A stretch of 64,000 nucleotides of DNA. Origin: an uncultured Prevotella sp. Its GTDB lineage: Bacteria > Bacteroidota > Bacteroidia > Bacteroidales > Bacteroidaceae. Position numbers and translations under genes: made by a program. Where the stretch lies: the NCBI GenBank assembly GCA_944320105.1, contig CALUGA010000009.1, positions 1 through 64,000 of the forward strand. Direction: 5' to 3'. The notes under the pieces are model-generated. The model was not told the origin of the DNA. It did no database searches and worked only from the letters and a program-made list of their open reading frames with translations. This document shows, in pieces, positions 7,701-17,073 of this stretch. Position 1 is the stretch's first letter. Every line of letters begins with the position of its first letter.

Positions 7701-10700
7701 GTCTGGTTGGCGAAGTCCTGCGTATGGGCGACGCCTGTGCAGGAGCCTTTGATGGTGAGCGAATCGGAAAGATTGTTGTCGCTCATGGTGAGCACATAGG
7801 CCTGCCCGGCTGATAGGCGCGGCAGCGAGTAGTTGCCGTTGCGCACGTAAATCGTCCGCGCCCCCGCGTTCTGGTCCGGGTTTGACGCCCCGGCTATGGC
7901 ACCGCGCAGGTCGCTGGTGGCGTTGGCCCAGCTGTCGCCGCTGCGGTTGCCGGCATCCTCGGTGGCCACGTATATGGCGAGCATGGTGCGGAAGTTCGAC
8001 ACATACTGGTACTCGTAAGCGCCTATGTCGATGGGGCGGTCGCCAGTGATTCCGGTGCCGGGGTCTACGGGGCCTGAGTAGCGCTCGTAGTAAGCATTGC
8101 CCATGTATTGGTTGCAATAAGCGACAAGCTCGTCATCGCCAAACCATTCGTTATACGCCCCCGAGACGGCGCCGCTGGCGTTGGTGAGTCCGTCGCCCGC
8201 ATCGGTGGCCACGGAGATGGCGGCAGGATTCCAGAGGTTGGTGGCGTCGTTGCCGCCGATTCCCGCCGTGGCAGCTGGCTTGACGAAGCGCGGGCCTGAA
8301 GCATCGGCGTTGCGGGCGGCGAGCAGTATGTTGCCGCTGGCGTTGCCGTCGGCAAACTTGCCTGCATAGTCGTGGTCGCTGGCCGAGTGGCTGATGGCTA
8401 CGTGGGCTGCGTCGGTCTCTGTGTCATAGCCTTGGCTTTCGTTGCCCCAGATGAGGGTGTTGGTGAGTGTGCTCTTGCCGTTGTGGTTGTAAAGCACAGC
8501 GTTGGTCTGGGCCTTGTTGCGGGCGAAGGTACAGTTAATGATGTCGAGCCGCGGGTCTACGTTGGTGATAACGCCCTCGGCGAAGTTTGTGCCTATGGCA
8601 CCGCCCTGCCCTGTGGTCTCGTTGTTCACGAAGAGCGAGTTTACTGCATGGAGCGAAGTACCGTCATAATTGATGCCCGCAAGGAAGATGGCTCCGCCGC
8701 GGGCGGGCTGGGTAGTGCCAGAAATATCAGGAAGCTCTGGTGCCGTCATGTTGGCAGACCAGCCGTTGCCGGCGAAGATTGAGCCTATGACGTTGAGGCG
8801 GGCGTCGCGCACGAAGACGGCACCGCCGCGCACTCCGTAGTTGTTCATCAGTCGGCAGCGGCTGAGCGTGTAGCCCACGCCGTCGGAATAGATGCCGCCG
8901 CCACGGCCCTGCTCGTTGCTCTCGGACACTGCGGAGAGCACGTTGCTGGTCTCGCCGTTCATCACGGTGAGCCCGTCGAGCGTCACGGGCATGGGGTCGC
9001 TTACGCCGGTGGCATCGGAGTAAACCACGTGGTAGACGTTGCTCGCCGTGGCCGATACGTTGATGTTGCCCGAGAGGATGGTCTGGTTGGCCAGCTCCCA
9101 GGCCTCTTCGATGCCGTTCTGGTTGAAGTCGGAATACTTGCGGACATCTATTATGCCATTGATGTTGCCATCGGCTGCAAGCTTCAAGGTAGAGCCGTCG
9201 GCGCAACTGATGCTCTCAACACCGCCTGAAGAGATAAGCTCAGTGCCGCTGAAGCCGCCATATATCCTCACCCCGTGGGGAACGGCGAACGAGTAGAGAC
9301 GCTGGTCGTAAGCCACGTCGGCGGTTGTCTCGCGCTGCGTGGAGGGCTTGTAGGTGCCGCCGCCCACGAGAATCTCGAACTCCTCGTTGGCGTAGCCTTT
9401 CTCCCGCTGCTGGCGGATGTAGGCGAGCGCATCGTCGAGGGAGGAGAACGAGGTGTAGAACGAGCGGCCGAGATAGTCCATCATCTTGGTGTCGTCTTCA
9501 AGCTTCACGTTGGCCGTTTGCGACACGAAGAGACGCTTGAAGAAGCTGGTGGGCAGCACACCGCCGTTGTAAGCAAAGGCGCCGGCGTCGATGCGCTCAA
9601 GCTGCTGGTTGCGATCGATGCCCTGCACGTCCTGCGCGCTTACGCCGAACTCCGCTGCGAGCGCATCCTGGTACTCATCCCTGACGCCGTGCTTCACGAG
9701 GGGCGAAAACTCTTTGAGGCGACGGTAGCTGTCGGCAAAGTAAACGGTGGAGTCGCCCGTCATGGAGGCGTTCTCGAAGTCGGAGGGCATCTCCTGGCGC
9801 TCAATGAAGCAGTCGTTGAATGGATAATACTCGCCATCGTTCACATCACCGAACACGGTGGCAAGGCGACTGTCGGCAAAACGCTCCGTGCCAACACCGC
9901 TCACGTTGCGGCCCGAGGGGGCGTCGTTGCCCCAGATTACGGTGTTTACGCTCATGGCAGCCCCATCCTCAAGGTAGAGGCCGCCGCCGTCGTCGGCAGT
10001 GTTGTCGGCAATGGTGCATGAGATGATGTGGGCACGGCTGTCCTCAGCGGCATCTGTGTTGTCGGCATAGATGCCGCCGCCGCTCGTGGCGGTGTTGCGC
10101 AGCAGGGCCGTGCCGCTGACGGTGGCGCCCGGCATGAGGTAGAGGCCGCCGCCCTCAATGGCCGTGCAGCCCTCCACGATGCAGTTCCTCACGTGCGCCC
10201 CGGCAGGCACTATGGCACCGCCGCCACGGGTGTTGGGGTTGCCCGCCCCGGCCAACGACGTGGCCGAGCCGTCGGTGAGCCACAGGCCGTCGATGATGGC
10301 TGGCTCTTCGAGAGCCGCCGTGCCGGGCCAGCTGCCAAAGGTTACGGTGTGGAAGCCCTGCACCTCCTGCGGTATCGTTGAGCCTTGCGCAGGCACCGCC
10401 ACGGCACTGAGCACCGTGCGGAAGCGCATAACGTCACGTGCTTCGGTATTATTCCAGTCCTCAGCTTCATCATTATAGCCGCCCATGAGCGTAACGCCTG
10501 CCGGCACAACGTAAGTGTAACTCTGAGGACTGTTTGCATCTGCCAACGTATTGGCATGGTAAACGAACGAAGCATCCTCGTAGCCTGCCACCTTGACTAC
10601 AGCATAAACAAAAAAACCATCTTTAACTTTTTCACCTGCATCCGTAAGTATATTCTGAAGTTTCATGGCACATGCCGCATTGGCTTCATTCTCGCCACTG

Positions 10701-13700
10701 CGAGACCCTGCACCATTTTGGGATACATAATATGTGCCTACACTATTTCCGGAAGTACTTGTCTGGGTGTATTTTATATTATCTTCATTGTCGCTTTCGT
10801 ATGCACCAATATCAATTGTACAGTCCTTTATACGGTTTGTGTAGTCCATATCTGTGTCTGGTATGCTCACACCATCACCAAGATTTTCAGTTCCAGTATT
10901 AAGGCATGTACTTCCCACTGCAAGTCGATAATTATTTTCCGATTGAGCAGAATTGCCTCTTGCAAAAGGATTGGGAAGATTTTCTCCTACTTGATTTCTG
11001 TAAACATTGTCATTTGTCACAAATTGGCCTCTGATATTATCACCAACGCGTCCACTGACATAACAATTGTAAGGCTTATCGAATGTGGTTGGAGCAGAAG
11101 AAGTTATTTGATAATTTGTATAATAGTTGTAATCTACATGTGTTACACCAACATTTCCATAAATAATACAATTATACAACCCTAATTTTGAAAGACGAGT
11201 CATATTGTCTTCAGCATATTGGAAAATGCCACTGCCATTACCTGCGTCTAACGGTTTTCTGTCACCTGTACGATTGAAAGCAACTGTATTGTTATAAAAA
11301 GTTGCACTCTCAATAAAGAGACCACCACCTGCGACTTCTGCATGATTGTTGGCAACAACCATATTAAATCCTGTACCGACAATCATATAAGCCCCACCGC
11401 CATAAGACTCGGCTCCACTGCTCAGATTATTAACAAGGAAGCTGTTGTTTATAACACTGTTCAAACCATCCATATAAAGCCCGCCACCACGAGAACGACT
11501 ACCATGGGTATAGTTGTTCACAACAACCAAGTTCTGGAGTGTGACGCCACGAAAGGCACGAACACCTGCACCGCCATCACGGTTTGCTGTGTAATTCTTA
11601 ATATATCCATGCCTTACAGTGAAGCCGTCCCACAATGCGCGGGTATATTCAACGTAATGCTGTGGGTCTTCGTTGTAACGGTAACGGTTAGCACCCCACT
11701 TATCGGCATCGTTATTTTCAACAGCCCAAGTAGGAACACAGACATCCGGCTGATACAATACATAATGACGTACGGTAGAAGAGCCAGGCATCCAACTGTC
11801 ACTGACAACTTTACCCGTATTGTTATTTGTCCACGTCACCGGTGATTCTTTGCGAATCTGTAGTATTGTCTCATAATCACGCGCCTTCAATGTGTTATCG
11901 CGCGATGGAATATAACCAGACAACAAGGCCATACGGTCGTCCTCACCAGGAGTACCGTCATTTGGGAATCCGCCGTAGACACGAACGCTGTCGCGGATTA
12001 CAAAACCTTTGTAATCCGTGTAAATACCTGCTCCGACCCACACGTCTATTCTTTCACTTACAGGATGGGTCTTGTTCCATTCAGACGCTTTCTCAATGGC
12101 ATACTGAAGACCACTGACGTATTGCTCATCACGGTTGTTGGTTATTACGTTGTTATAATCTCCTCTATAATTGTGAGTTCCGTCCAAAAATGTACCGTAA
12201 TGTCCAGCTGTTGGACCGTAAGTACTGCTTCTGTAAAGGTCATAATCATAAGAAGAAGGTTTCAGCACACCGTCTCTCACGATGTAAAAGTCATTTCCGT
12301 CGCCATTACTTTCCAAGTTGCATATTGCATTGCCATTAATTGCGTTCTCCCACGACGAGCCGTCGCCCGCAGTGGAGATATCCATGCTCGGCGAACCGTC
12401 GATTTCCTCGCGGTCGCCATCCCACACGGTGTTGTACGAGCGGACATAAATCACCTTGCCAGCTCGCGGCAAGTCGGCCTCGTATGCGCCAAGATCGGGA
12501 ACGCCGCCGAGGTTGCGCTCGTTGCCCATGATGTCGGCAGCGAGGGCTGTGGATGCACCTTTATTAATAATGTGGGTGGCAGCGTCGGCAGAGCTTGTTA
12601 GCGGGCGGAACGAGGAGTAGCCGCCGAGGTAGGTGTCGAAGCCGAGCGTCGCACCGCGCCCGTTGGTGGGGTTGGCGAAGTTCTTCGCACCGTCGGCGCC
12701 GGTGGTGGCCAGCTTCTTGTCGATGCTGTTATTGCTCGTGTTGCCCTTGGAGAACGAGCTACCCGTGAGTACATCTTCGTTGGTCACTGCCGCCCCGATG
12801 TTGTTCACTATGGTAACGTGCTCCATGGTTAGGTTGCCGGCGGGGCAGTTCACAATGGCCGTGGTCTCGTCGGTGTTAGTATTGTTGTTCACCACGCAGT
12901 TGCGCATGGTGAGAGTGGCGTTGCGGGCGTCGATGGCGGCGGCTGTGGCAGCGGTGTTGTTCTCGAAGATGCAGTTGGTGAGGGTTACATCGGCCCCGTC
13001 GCGCACGAGCATTCCCGCGCCATACTGCAGCGAGGCTGCCCCGGCGGCGTAGCCGTTGATTACGTGGAAGCCGTCAAGCTCAACGTTGGCGCCCTGCTCC
13101 ACTGTCACCACGTGGTAGAGTCCGTCTTCGAGCGAGTCGCCGCCGTTGTTGCCGTTGAGCTGCGAGCGGTAGGTGAGCGGGTCGCGCACCACGCTGCGGC
13201 TCTCAGCATCGTTGCGGTGGTAGCCGCCTACGATGCGCAGTGGCTTGCCGCTCTGCATGGCGAGGATGTCGAGCGTGGCGGTCTTCGGGTCGTCGTTTAC
13301 AAAGGCGTAGCGCGGCCAGAGGTTGCCCTCAAGCACACGGATGACGAGGGAGTCGACGTTATCTTTGAACATCTGGGTTTGTAAAACCATCTTCTGCCCG
13401 CTACTCATGATAGTATCGCTGCCGGGGGTAATGGTTGCGAAGAAACTGATGGCATCGTTGAGCGAGCGGTATGCCGTAGCCCACGACGAGCCGTCGTGCG
13501 ACGGCTCTGTGCAGCCGGCATCCACGTAGATTACAAGGTTATAATTATTTTCAGCATTGCGCTCCAGCGCAGGCACTATGGGCGAACGGTCTACATGGAA
13601 AGCGCCCACGGCGGGCTTCTGGTCGAAGAGGCCGCCCTCGATGTCAATCTCGGGGGCGAGCACCACCTCTGCGGGCAACTGACCGATGGCCATGCCTCGC

Positions 13701-16336
13701 GCCCAGAGGTTGGAGCCGGCAATGGGCTTCCAGTAGTAGTCGATGGCGGTGCCGTTGGCGGAGTTCCAATCTGACTGCACTCCAATCTTGCCTTGCAGGC
13801 TGTTGTCATCGGTGTAGTTTGTAGCCCCGGTGTTGGTGGCGAATCGCGGGCCAATGCTCTCGCTGTTGTCCGTTATGCCCCGATTGGCGTCTACGAGGCT
13901 GAGCGTCTGCTCCTGCAGCGTGTTGTTCCACACGGCGTTGTTCACGCCCGACATGGCGTTGTACATGAAGCGCACGTCGGCCACCTGCGGGTTGCGGGCG
14001 TACATTGGTATATTGGTGGAAGTCTGCGCGTCGCTGCCCATGCGGTTGTTCCACACCACTGAGTTGGCCACGAGGGCGTAGCCGTCGATGTATATGCCGC
14101 CGGTCTGCGAGGCGTTGGGGTCGGTCAGGTCGGTGGCGGTGATGCAGTTGTTGTTGGCAATGGTGTTCTGCAGCAGCACGCCGCCTCGGGCGCAGTACAC
14201 CGCTCCGTTGCCTCGGGCGGTGTTGTTGGTCACCACGCAGGTGGAGAGCACGAGGTACTCGGGGATGGAGCCGTCGCCCACGCTGTTGTCGAGGTATGCG
14301 GCTGCTCCGTTGCGCGCCGTGTTGTTGGCGAGCATGGAGCGGTGCACGAGGCCCTGGCCGCTCACGTAGACCGCGCCGCCGGCAGCCTCGGCGTTGTTGT
14401 TGTATATGAGCGACGTCTGCACGCGCCCATCCTTGAGCCACACTCCGCCGCCGTTGCCCGTGGCGTAGTTCTCCTTCACGATGCAGTTTTGCAGGCGGGC
14501 GTTCTCGCCGTCGATGTAAACGCCGGCGCCGCAGTCGGTCATGAAGTCAGCCAGGCCCGTGTTGCCCTGGGCGTAGCCGCCCCGGATGGTTACGCCGTCG
14601 AGCACGGTGACGCGGGCGAACGCCTGCTCACCCTGCATGGGGGCAAACCATACGACGTGGCGCGAGTCGCTGGTGAGCGTCCAGCGGCCGTCGGCGTAGG
14701 CAAGGTTTGCGTGGTCGTAGTATGCGCCGGAGAGCACCGTCGTGTTCTTGAACTGCCACGGCATGGAGCCGCTCATCTCGCGCTCGGTCTTCGACGTCTC
14801 TGTGCCGGCAAAACCGCCATAGACGCTTATGCCGGAACGCATACGGAAGGAAGCGGAATAGTTCATGCCGCTGATTACGTAGGACTGCGGTTCATACTCA
14901 CCCGCAGCCACCCACACTTCGCCGGGCAGCTGCTGCGGGTTGTCATCGGCAAGGTCGTCGATCATGGCCTGTATGTTGCCGGAAGCATTATCCCACGACG
15001 TGCCGTCGCCGGTGCCGCCGGGCCTTACGTAGCGCACACGGCCCTCGGCCATGGGCTGGTACTCAAAAGCGCCAATGTCGATGCTGTTCCCGGCGATGCG
15101 GGCATTGCCGCCGAGGTCGGCAGAGCCGAAGTAAGACTCCGTGTAAGCCCCGTTGTCGCCCGCATCAACGAGCGGCGTGGCCTCCATGGGTTCCCATGTC
15201 CAGAGGGGGTAGAGCTGCGAAAGGATGAGGTAGTCGGTGTCGAAGCCAATCTTTACCGACGGCGAGCTGAAGTGGGGGCCGTCGGGCTCGTTGTTCTTGG
15301 CGGCGAGGTAAACGTTGTCATTGCCTTCGGTGCCGCCGGGGTTGGCCTCGGGGTAGGCCGAATGGCTGAAAACGGGGCGGGAGGCGGCGGTCATGGAGAG
15401 GAGCGAGTTGCCCCACACCACGGTGTTGAGCACTTGGGTGGAAGAATTGCCATCGATGCCGGCGCCGGTGTTGCGCACCACGGTGGAGTTGATGACGCGG
15501 GCATTATTGCCGGAAAGGAGGATGCCACCGTTTTCGTTGTTGAACACGGCGGTGTTCACCACTGTGCCTGCGCCCCGCAGGCTGATGGCGCCGCCCGAGT
15601 TGGAGAGCGTGCCGCGCGCCCCGGCGGCGTTGTTGAAGAAGCCGCAGCGGTCCACGATGCCGCCCTGAACGCCGTCGGCCACATAGAGCGCGCCGCCCTC
15701 AGCGGCATAGTTCTCTATGAAGAAGCAGCGGCGTATCTCGTAGTTGACGCCTTGGCCAGTGACAAGGATGCCGCCGCCCTGTTCGCCTGCGCCGTCGGCG
15801 TGGCCACGGGCTATGGTGATGCCGTCCACCACGGTGGGCTGCTGGTTCTGGTTGCCGCTCGCTTGGGTGCGCTCAAGGTTGAGCGTGAGCACACGGGTGG
15901 CATTATCCTGCCGCAACGTGTTGGCGGGGAAGATGAGGTTTGTTGCGTCTACAGTGTCATCGCGCTGGATGTCGGCGGTGAGCACCGTGCGGTAGGCCAT
16001 GCGGTAAGCCTTGCCGTCGATTACGGCGCGCCCGTCGATGGAAGCCTCCGTGCCGGCAAAACCGCCATAGAGGCGAACGCCGGCCTTGAGCGTATAGCCG
16101 CTCTGAGGCACCACATACGAATGCTCGCGTCCGCCTTCGGAATAGCCCATGAGCCACAGCTCGTCGCCAGCCACGGCGCGTTGTATGGCCGTGGCCAGCG
16201 GCAGGGGGGTATCCCACGACGCGCCTGTGCCTCCATCGGTTGCATTAACGGTTACATAATATCTCGTGGCCTGCGCCCCAACAGGGAGCAGAGCCGCCAT
16301 CATCATGACACACAAAAAACGAAAAACCTTATTCAT
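4712..16336 (-). CDS. Giant (3874 aa) parallel beta-helix surface protein with T9SS sorting domain
   Basis: A signal peptide (ending PVGAQA) is followed by repeated pectate-lyase-like right-handed beta-helix modules. Each starts near YV...G.G.SWD.A, has an I.VYGGF.GTE turn and stretches such as NCIF.NN.A and GGG.Y..., and ends in an IDIGAFEYQ-type motif (choice-of-anchor Q style). Such ends lie near residues 422, 915 (variant), 1282, 1842, 2252, 2771, 3105 and 3370, so there are about eight modules. Residues about 3400-3800 differ. The C-terminus (VTGLAEGDVVRVFSASG...KTGKIRMKN) is a type A type IX sorting domain. The protein is probably a cell-surface adhesin or glycan-binding protein. It lies last in the fimbrial locus on the same strand, behind a 737-base repeat-filled spacer, so co-transcription is uncertain. 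Residues about 1330-1915 are encoded by markedly AT-rich DNA. Confidence 0.9.
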   Translation of the reverse strand: MNKVFRFLCVMMMAALLPVGAQATRYYVTVNATDGGTGASWDTPLPLATAIQRAVAGDELWLMGYSEGGREHSYVVPQSGYTLKAGVRLYGGFAGTEASIDGRAVIDGKAYRMAYRTVLTADIQRDDTVDATNLIFPANTLRQDNATRVLTLNLERTQASGNQNQQPTVVDGITIARGHADGAGEQGGGILVTGQGVNYEIRRCFFIENYAAEGGALYVADGVQGGIVDRCGFFNNAAGARGTLSNSGGAISLRGAGTVVNTAVFNNENGGILLSGNNARVINSTVVRNTGAGIDGNSSTQVLNTVVWGNSLLSMTAASRPVFSHSAYPEANPGGTEGNDNVYLAAKNNEPDGPHFSSPSVKIGFDTDYLILSQLYPLWTWEPMEATPLVDAGDNGAYTESYFGSADLGGNARIAGNSIDIGAFEYQPMAEGRVRYVRPGGTGDGTSWDNASGNIQAMIDDLADDNPQQLPGEVWVAAGEYEPQSYVISGMNYSASFRMRSGISVYGGFAGTETSKTEREMSGSMPWQFKNTTVLSGAYYDHANLAYADGRWTLTSDSRHVVWFAPMQGEQAFARVTVLDGVTIRGGYAQGNTGLADFMTDCGAGVYIDGENARLQNCIVKENYATGNGGGVWLKDGRVQTSLIYNNNAEAAGGAVYVSGQGLVHRSMLANNTARNGAAAYLDNSVGDGSIPEYLVLSTCVVTNNTARGNGAVYCARGGVLLQNTIANNNCITATDLTDPNASQTGGIYIDGYALVANSVVWNNRMGSDAQTSTNIPMYARNPQVADVRFMYNAMSGVNNAVWNNTLQEQTLSLVDANRGITDNSESIGPRFATNTGATNYTDDNSLQGKIGVQSDWNSANGTAIDYYWKPIAGSNLWARGMAIGQLPAEVVLAPEIDIEGGLFDQKPAVGAFHVDRSPIVPALERNAENNYNLVIYVDAGCTEPSHDGSSWATAYRSLNDAISFFATITPGSDTIMSSGQKMVLQTQMFKDNVDSLVIRVLEGNLWPRYAFVNDDPKTATLDILAMQSGKPLRIVGGYHRNDAESRSVVRDPLTYRSQLNGNNGGDSLEDGLYHVVTVEQGANVELDGFHVINGYAAGAASLQYGAGMLVRDGADVTLTNCIFENNTAATAAAIDARNATLTMRNCVVNNNTNTDETTAIVNCPAGNLTMEHVTIVNNIGAAVTNEDVLTGSSFSKGNTSNNSIDKKLATTGADGAKNFANPTNGRGATLGFDTYLGGYSSFRPLTSSADAATHIINKGASTALAADIMGNERNLGGVPDLGAYEADLPRAGKVIYVRSYNTVWDGDREEIDGSPSMDISTAGDGSSWENAINGNAICNLESNGDGNDFYIVRDGVLKPSSYDYDLYRSSTYGPTAGHYGTFLDGTHNYRGDYNNVITNNRDEQYVSGLQYAIEKASEWNKTHPVSERIDVWVGAGIYTDYKGFVIRDSVRVYGGFPNDGTPGEDDRMALLSGYIPSRDNTLKARDYETILQIRKESPVTWTNNNTGKVVSDSWMPGSSTVRHYVLYQPDVCVPTWAVENNDADKWGANRYRYNEDPQHYVEYTRALWDGFTVRHGYIKNYTANRDGGAGVRAFRGVTLQNLVVVNNYTHGSRSRGGGLYMDGLNSVINNSFLVNNLSSGAESYGGGAYMIVGTGFNMVVANNHAEVAGGGLFIESATFYNNTVAFNRTGDRKPLDAGNGSGIFQYAEDNMTRLSKLGLYNCIIYGNVGVTHVDYNYYTNYQITSSAPTTFDKPYNCYVSGRVGDNIRGQFVTNDNVYRNQVGENLPNPFARGNSAQSENNYRLAVGSTCLNTGTENLGDGVSIPDTDMDYTNRIKDCTIDIGAYESDNEDNIKYTQTSTSGNSVGTYYVSQNGAGSRSGENEANAACAMKLQNILTDAGEKVKDGFFVYAVVKVAGYEDASFVYHANTLADANSPQSYTYVVPAGVTLMGGYNDEAEDWNNTEARDVMRFRTVLSAVAVPAQGSTIPQEVQGFHTVTFGSWPGTAALEEPAIIDGLWLTDGSATSLAGAGNPNTRGGGAIVPAGAHVRNCIVEGCTAIEGGGLYLMPGATVSGTALLRNTATSGGGIYADNTDAAEDSRAHIISCTIADNTADDGGGLYLEDGAAMSVNTVIWGNDAPSGRNVSGVGTERFADSRLATVFGDVNDGEYYPFNDCFIERQEMPSDFENASMTGDSTVYFADSYRRLKEFSPLVKHGVRDEYQDALAAEFGVSAQDVQGIDRNQQLERIDAGAFAYNGGVLPTSFFKRLFVSQTANVKLEDDTKMMDYLGRSFYTSFSSLDDALAYIRQQREKGYANEEFEILVGGGTYKPSTQRETTADVAYDQRLYSFAVPHGVRIYGGFSGTELISSGGVESISCADGSTLKLAADGNINGIIDVRKYSDFNQNGIEEAWELANQTILSGNINVSATASNVYHVVYSDATGVSDPMPVTLDGLTVMNGETSNVLSAVSESNEQGRGGGIYSDGVGYTLSRCRLMNNYGVRGGAVFVRDARLNVIGSIFAGNGWSANMTAPELPDISGTTQPARGGAIFLAGINYDGTSLHAVNSLFVNNETTGQGGAIGTNFAEGVITNVDPRLDIINCTFARNKAQTNAVLYNHNGKSTLTNTLIWGNESQGYDTETDAAHVAISHSASDHDYAGKFADGNASGNILLAARNADASGPRFVKPAATAGIGGNDATNLWNPAAISVATDAGDGLTNASGAVSGAYNEWFGDDELVAYCNQYMGNAYYERYSGPVDPGTGITGDRPIDIGAYEYQYVSNFRTMLAIYVATEDAGNRSGDSWANATSDLRGAIAGASNPDQNAGARTIYVRNGNYSLPRLSAGQAYVLTMSDNNLSDSLTIKGSCTGVAHTQDFANQTVVRNHPNALDAENLLNVNANNKDVVVEGFTFINSQGRGVMAATAQGGTFTMKNGALRANGGDGMRIGDNNGSVLIYNTLFADNGLAGLTPNGTTTLVNTTFANNGSDLQNLSALPALSIYNTVSWNNKTNNISQSDENHNRAFGLTGNDDKAARENNEDIENGPNFRDPLNADKESRDYRIRPSLTLLNKGDNALYASHALGDDPIPAAERDLAGNPRLTDGTIDIGAYEYEAPLRPIVYVKADVVADDADGSSWDKALDDLQGAADLAGIYANNNQGESGYVFVHSNIDGQSLRLTLPNTKVYGGMNDEQTSAISQDADGNWHGVGDAVSGLLSARSGLLERANRTELQSVAVAAADAVSDGFVVTRDATVTNGYLATSIVNGDVSGEADGMLYNTLVYGGVSGAKAVNVTATRDITAAEGSANNRGNATETNDYVADEHWNYQLMETSADIDGDTDGAATTACIDAVGHHRDIAGNLRIRNAVDNGCFETWNINYDNAAVTDEDYPHGKSVVYVRSGKELLLRRDYAAATPFCPGVLLLEHRAGLRGNGKNIGLDNVIVERSVAADGIDMAYVPFEVSMFENGSALPVKYYDGAKRAAYDYTFDSADGKAWTDATAYGRTGLLIDNSQGSAEARVRFVGKGDNVYAEGPGMNAPKQVTLAYNNFNEPWATPADGGNRFTHKENMSWNLFGSPYLCAMKYDDMEYGRVIYGHDDDNYITLNTSEATTGGYIPAGDAVFTQTATLKAEGETFAVEQPDEDNVPEEGGAYAGMAAIQLSVTAAGDTRSAGLGGGDVLQLNAVEATAARTDFDLSADGVKWMADSAAQIFAERGSGRYSLLSAVNREGAVSVGLSLPEAGMYTIALPDDCSADGYEAVVLHDAATGSTADLLEGGYDFSVTEGGEVNGRFTVSFRRMADDRMADAIRIWSPAAATVAVTGLAEGDVVRVFSASGVMAAQGVAAGSTLRLAAPVSGVAVVEIVRGEESVKTGKIRMKN
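7340..7382. repeat. 9-nt GGGAGG-type repeat inside the giant gene
   Basis: The run GAGAGGGCTGGGAGGGCTGAG resembles the GGGAGAACT satellites found in spacers at 18170, 23806, 27297 and 31806. Here it is in frame and encodes part of LQNLSALPALSIYN, while beta-helix spacing on both sides continues. Confidence 0.4.
10590..12345 (-). other. AT-rich module inside the giant gene
   Basis: Base composition changes sharply inside one open frame. By hand count, bases 11101-11160 have 15 G+C of 60, while 14401-14460 have 39 of 60. The segment encodes about residues 1330-1915, roughly one helix module including one IDIGAYE end. The frame is intact on both sides, which suggests replacement or gain of a module from a low-GC source. 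Confidence 0.7.
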
Positions 16337-17028
16337 ATATTGTATATCTTTAGTTCAGGAGTTCAGACGTATGCGGGCAAGCCCAGTTGAAAGGCGCAGC
16401 CCAGTCTCCAGTATTCAGTATTCAGAGTTCTGTCTTCTGTATTCTGTCTTCTGTATTCACTTTCATCCCAGTTTCCGCCACGTTCCGGCGGGTTTGCAAC
16501 CCGCCGGGTGGAGGTTGGGGGTTTGCACCCCCCGCAGCGGACACGCTGCCATGCTCCTTGTTTTCCCTGCCGGCGTTTGTTGTCGGGTCGCTGACCCGGC
16601 GCCGGGAGGCGGCGGGTTGCAAACCCGCCGCAACGTGCCATCCCCGCAACGGCGCGCTGCCATATTCCTTGTTTTCCCTGCCCGCGTTTTTTTGTCGGGT
16701 TGCAAACCCGACCCAGGGGAGGCGGCGGGTTGCAAACCCGCCGCAACGTGGGCGGGCAACGTGGATGCCTGCGTGGGAGGCAACGGGGCCGCAACTGGGA
16801 GTCCGAAACCCGCCGCAACGGCGGGTTTGCAAGCCCCAGTTAACTTCCACGTCCCGGCGGGTTTGCAGCCCCAGTCAACTTCCACGTTCCGGCGGGGTTA
16901 CGCCCCCAGTTAACTTCCACGTCCCGGCGGGTTTGCAACCCGCCGGGTAGGGATTGGGGGTTTGCAACCCCCGCAACGTGGGTGATACGTTGTCTCAAAC
17001 TTGCAGCAAAATTAAAGGGATTGTGGCC
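16337..17028. repeat. Repeat-filled spacer of GC-rich REP-like palindromes
   Basis: No gene is supported here. From 16425 there are TTCTGTCTTCTGTATTC repeats. From about 16481 to 16985 two kinds of block alternate: CGGCGGGTTTGCAACCCGCC-type palindromes, and CCGGGTCGCAGACCCGG/GGCGGGTTGCAAACCCGCC blocks. Open frames that cross it are translated repeat. Confidence 0.8.
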
Positions 17029-17056
17029 GTAGAGACGATGTACACATCGTCTCTAC
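17029..17056. repeat. 28-bp palindrome, second copy
   Basis: Same as 950-977 except for one central change (arms of 12, centre TACA). It stands alone here, 18 bases beyond the stop codon of the minus-strand fimbrillin gene, and could act as a hairpin in its 3' region. Confidence 0.75.
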
Positions 17057-17073
17057 AAGAGGCGATTCAACCC

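Noticed and set aside
14342..16390. Long (682-residue) frame antisense to the giant gene
   Set aside because: Shadow of the GC-rich beta-helix repeats; low-complexity Val/Ala/Gly composition and no signal or family motif.
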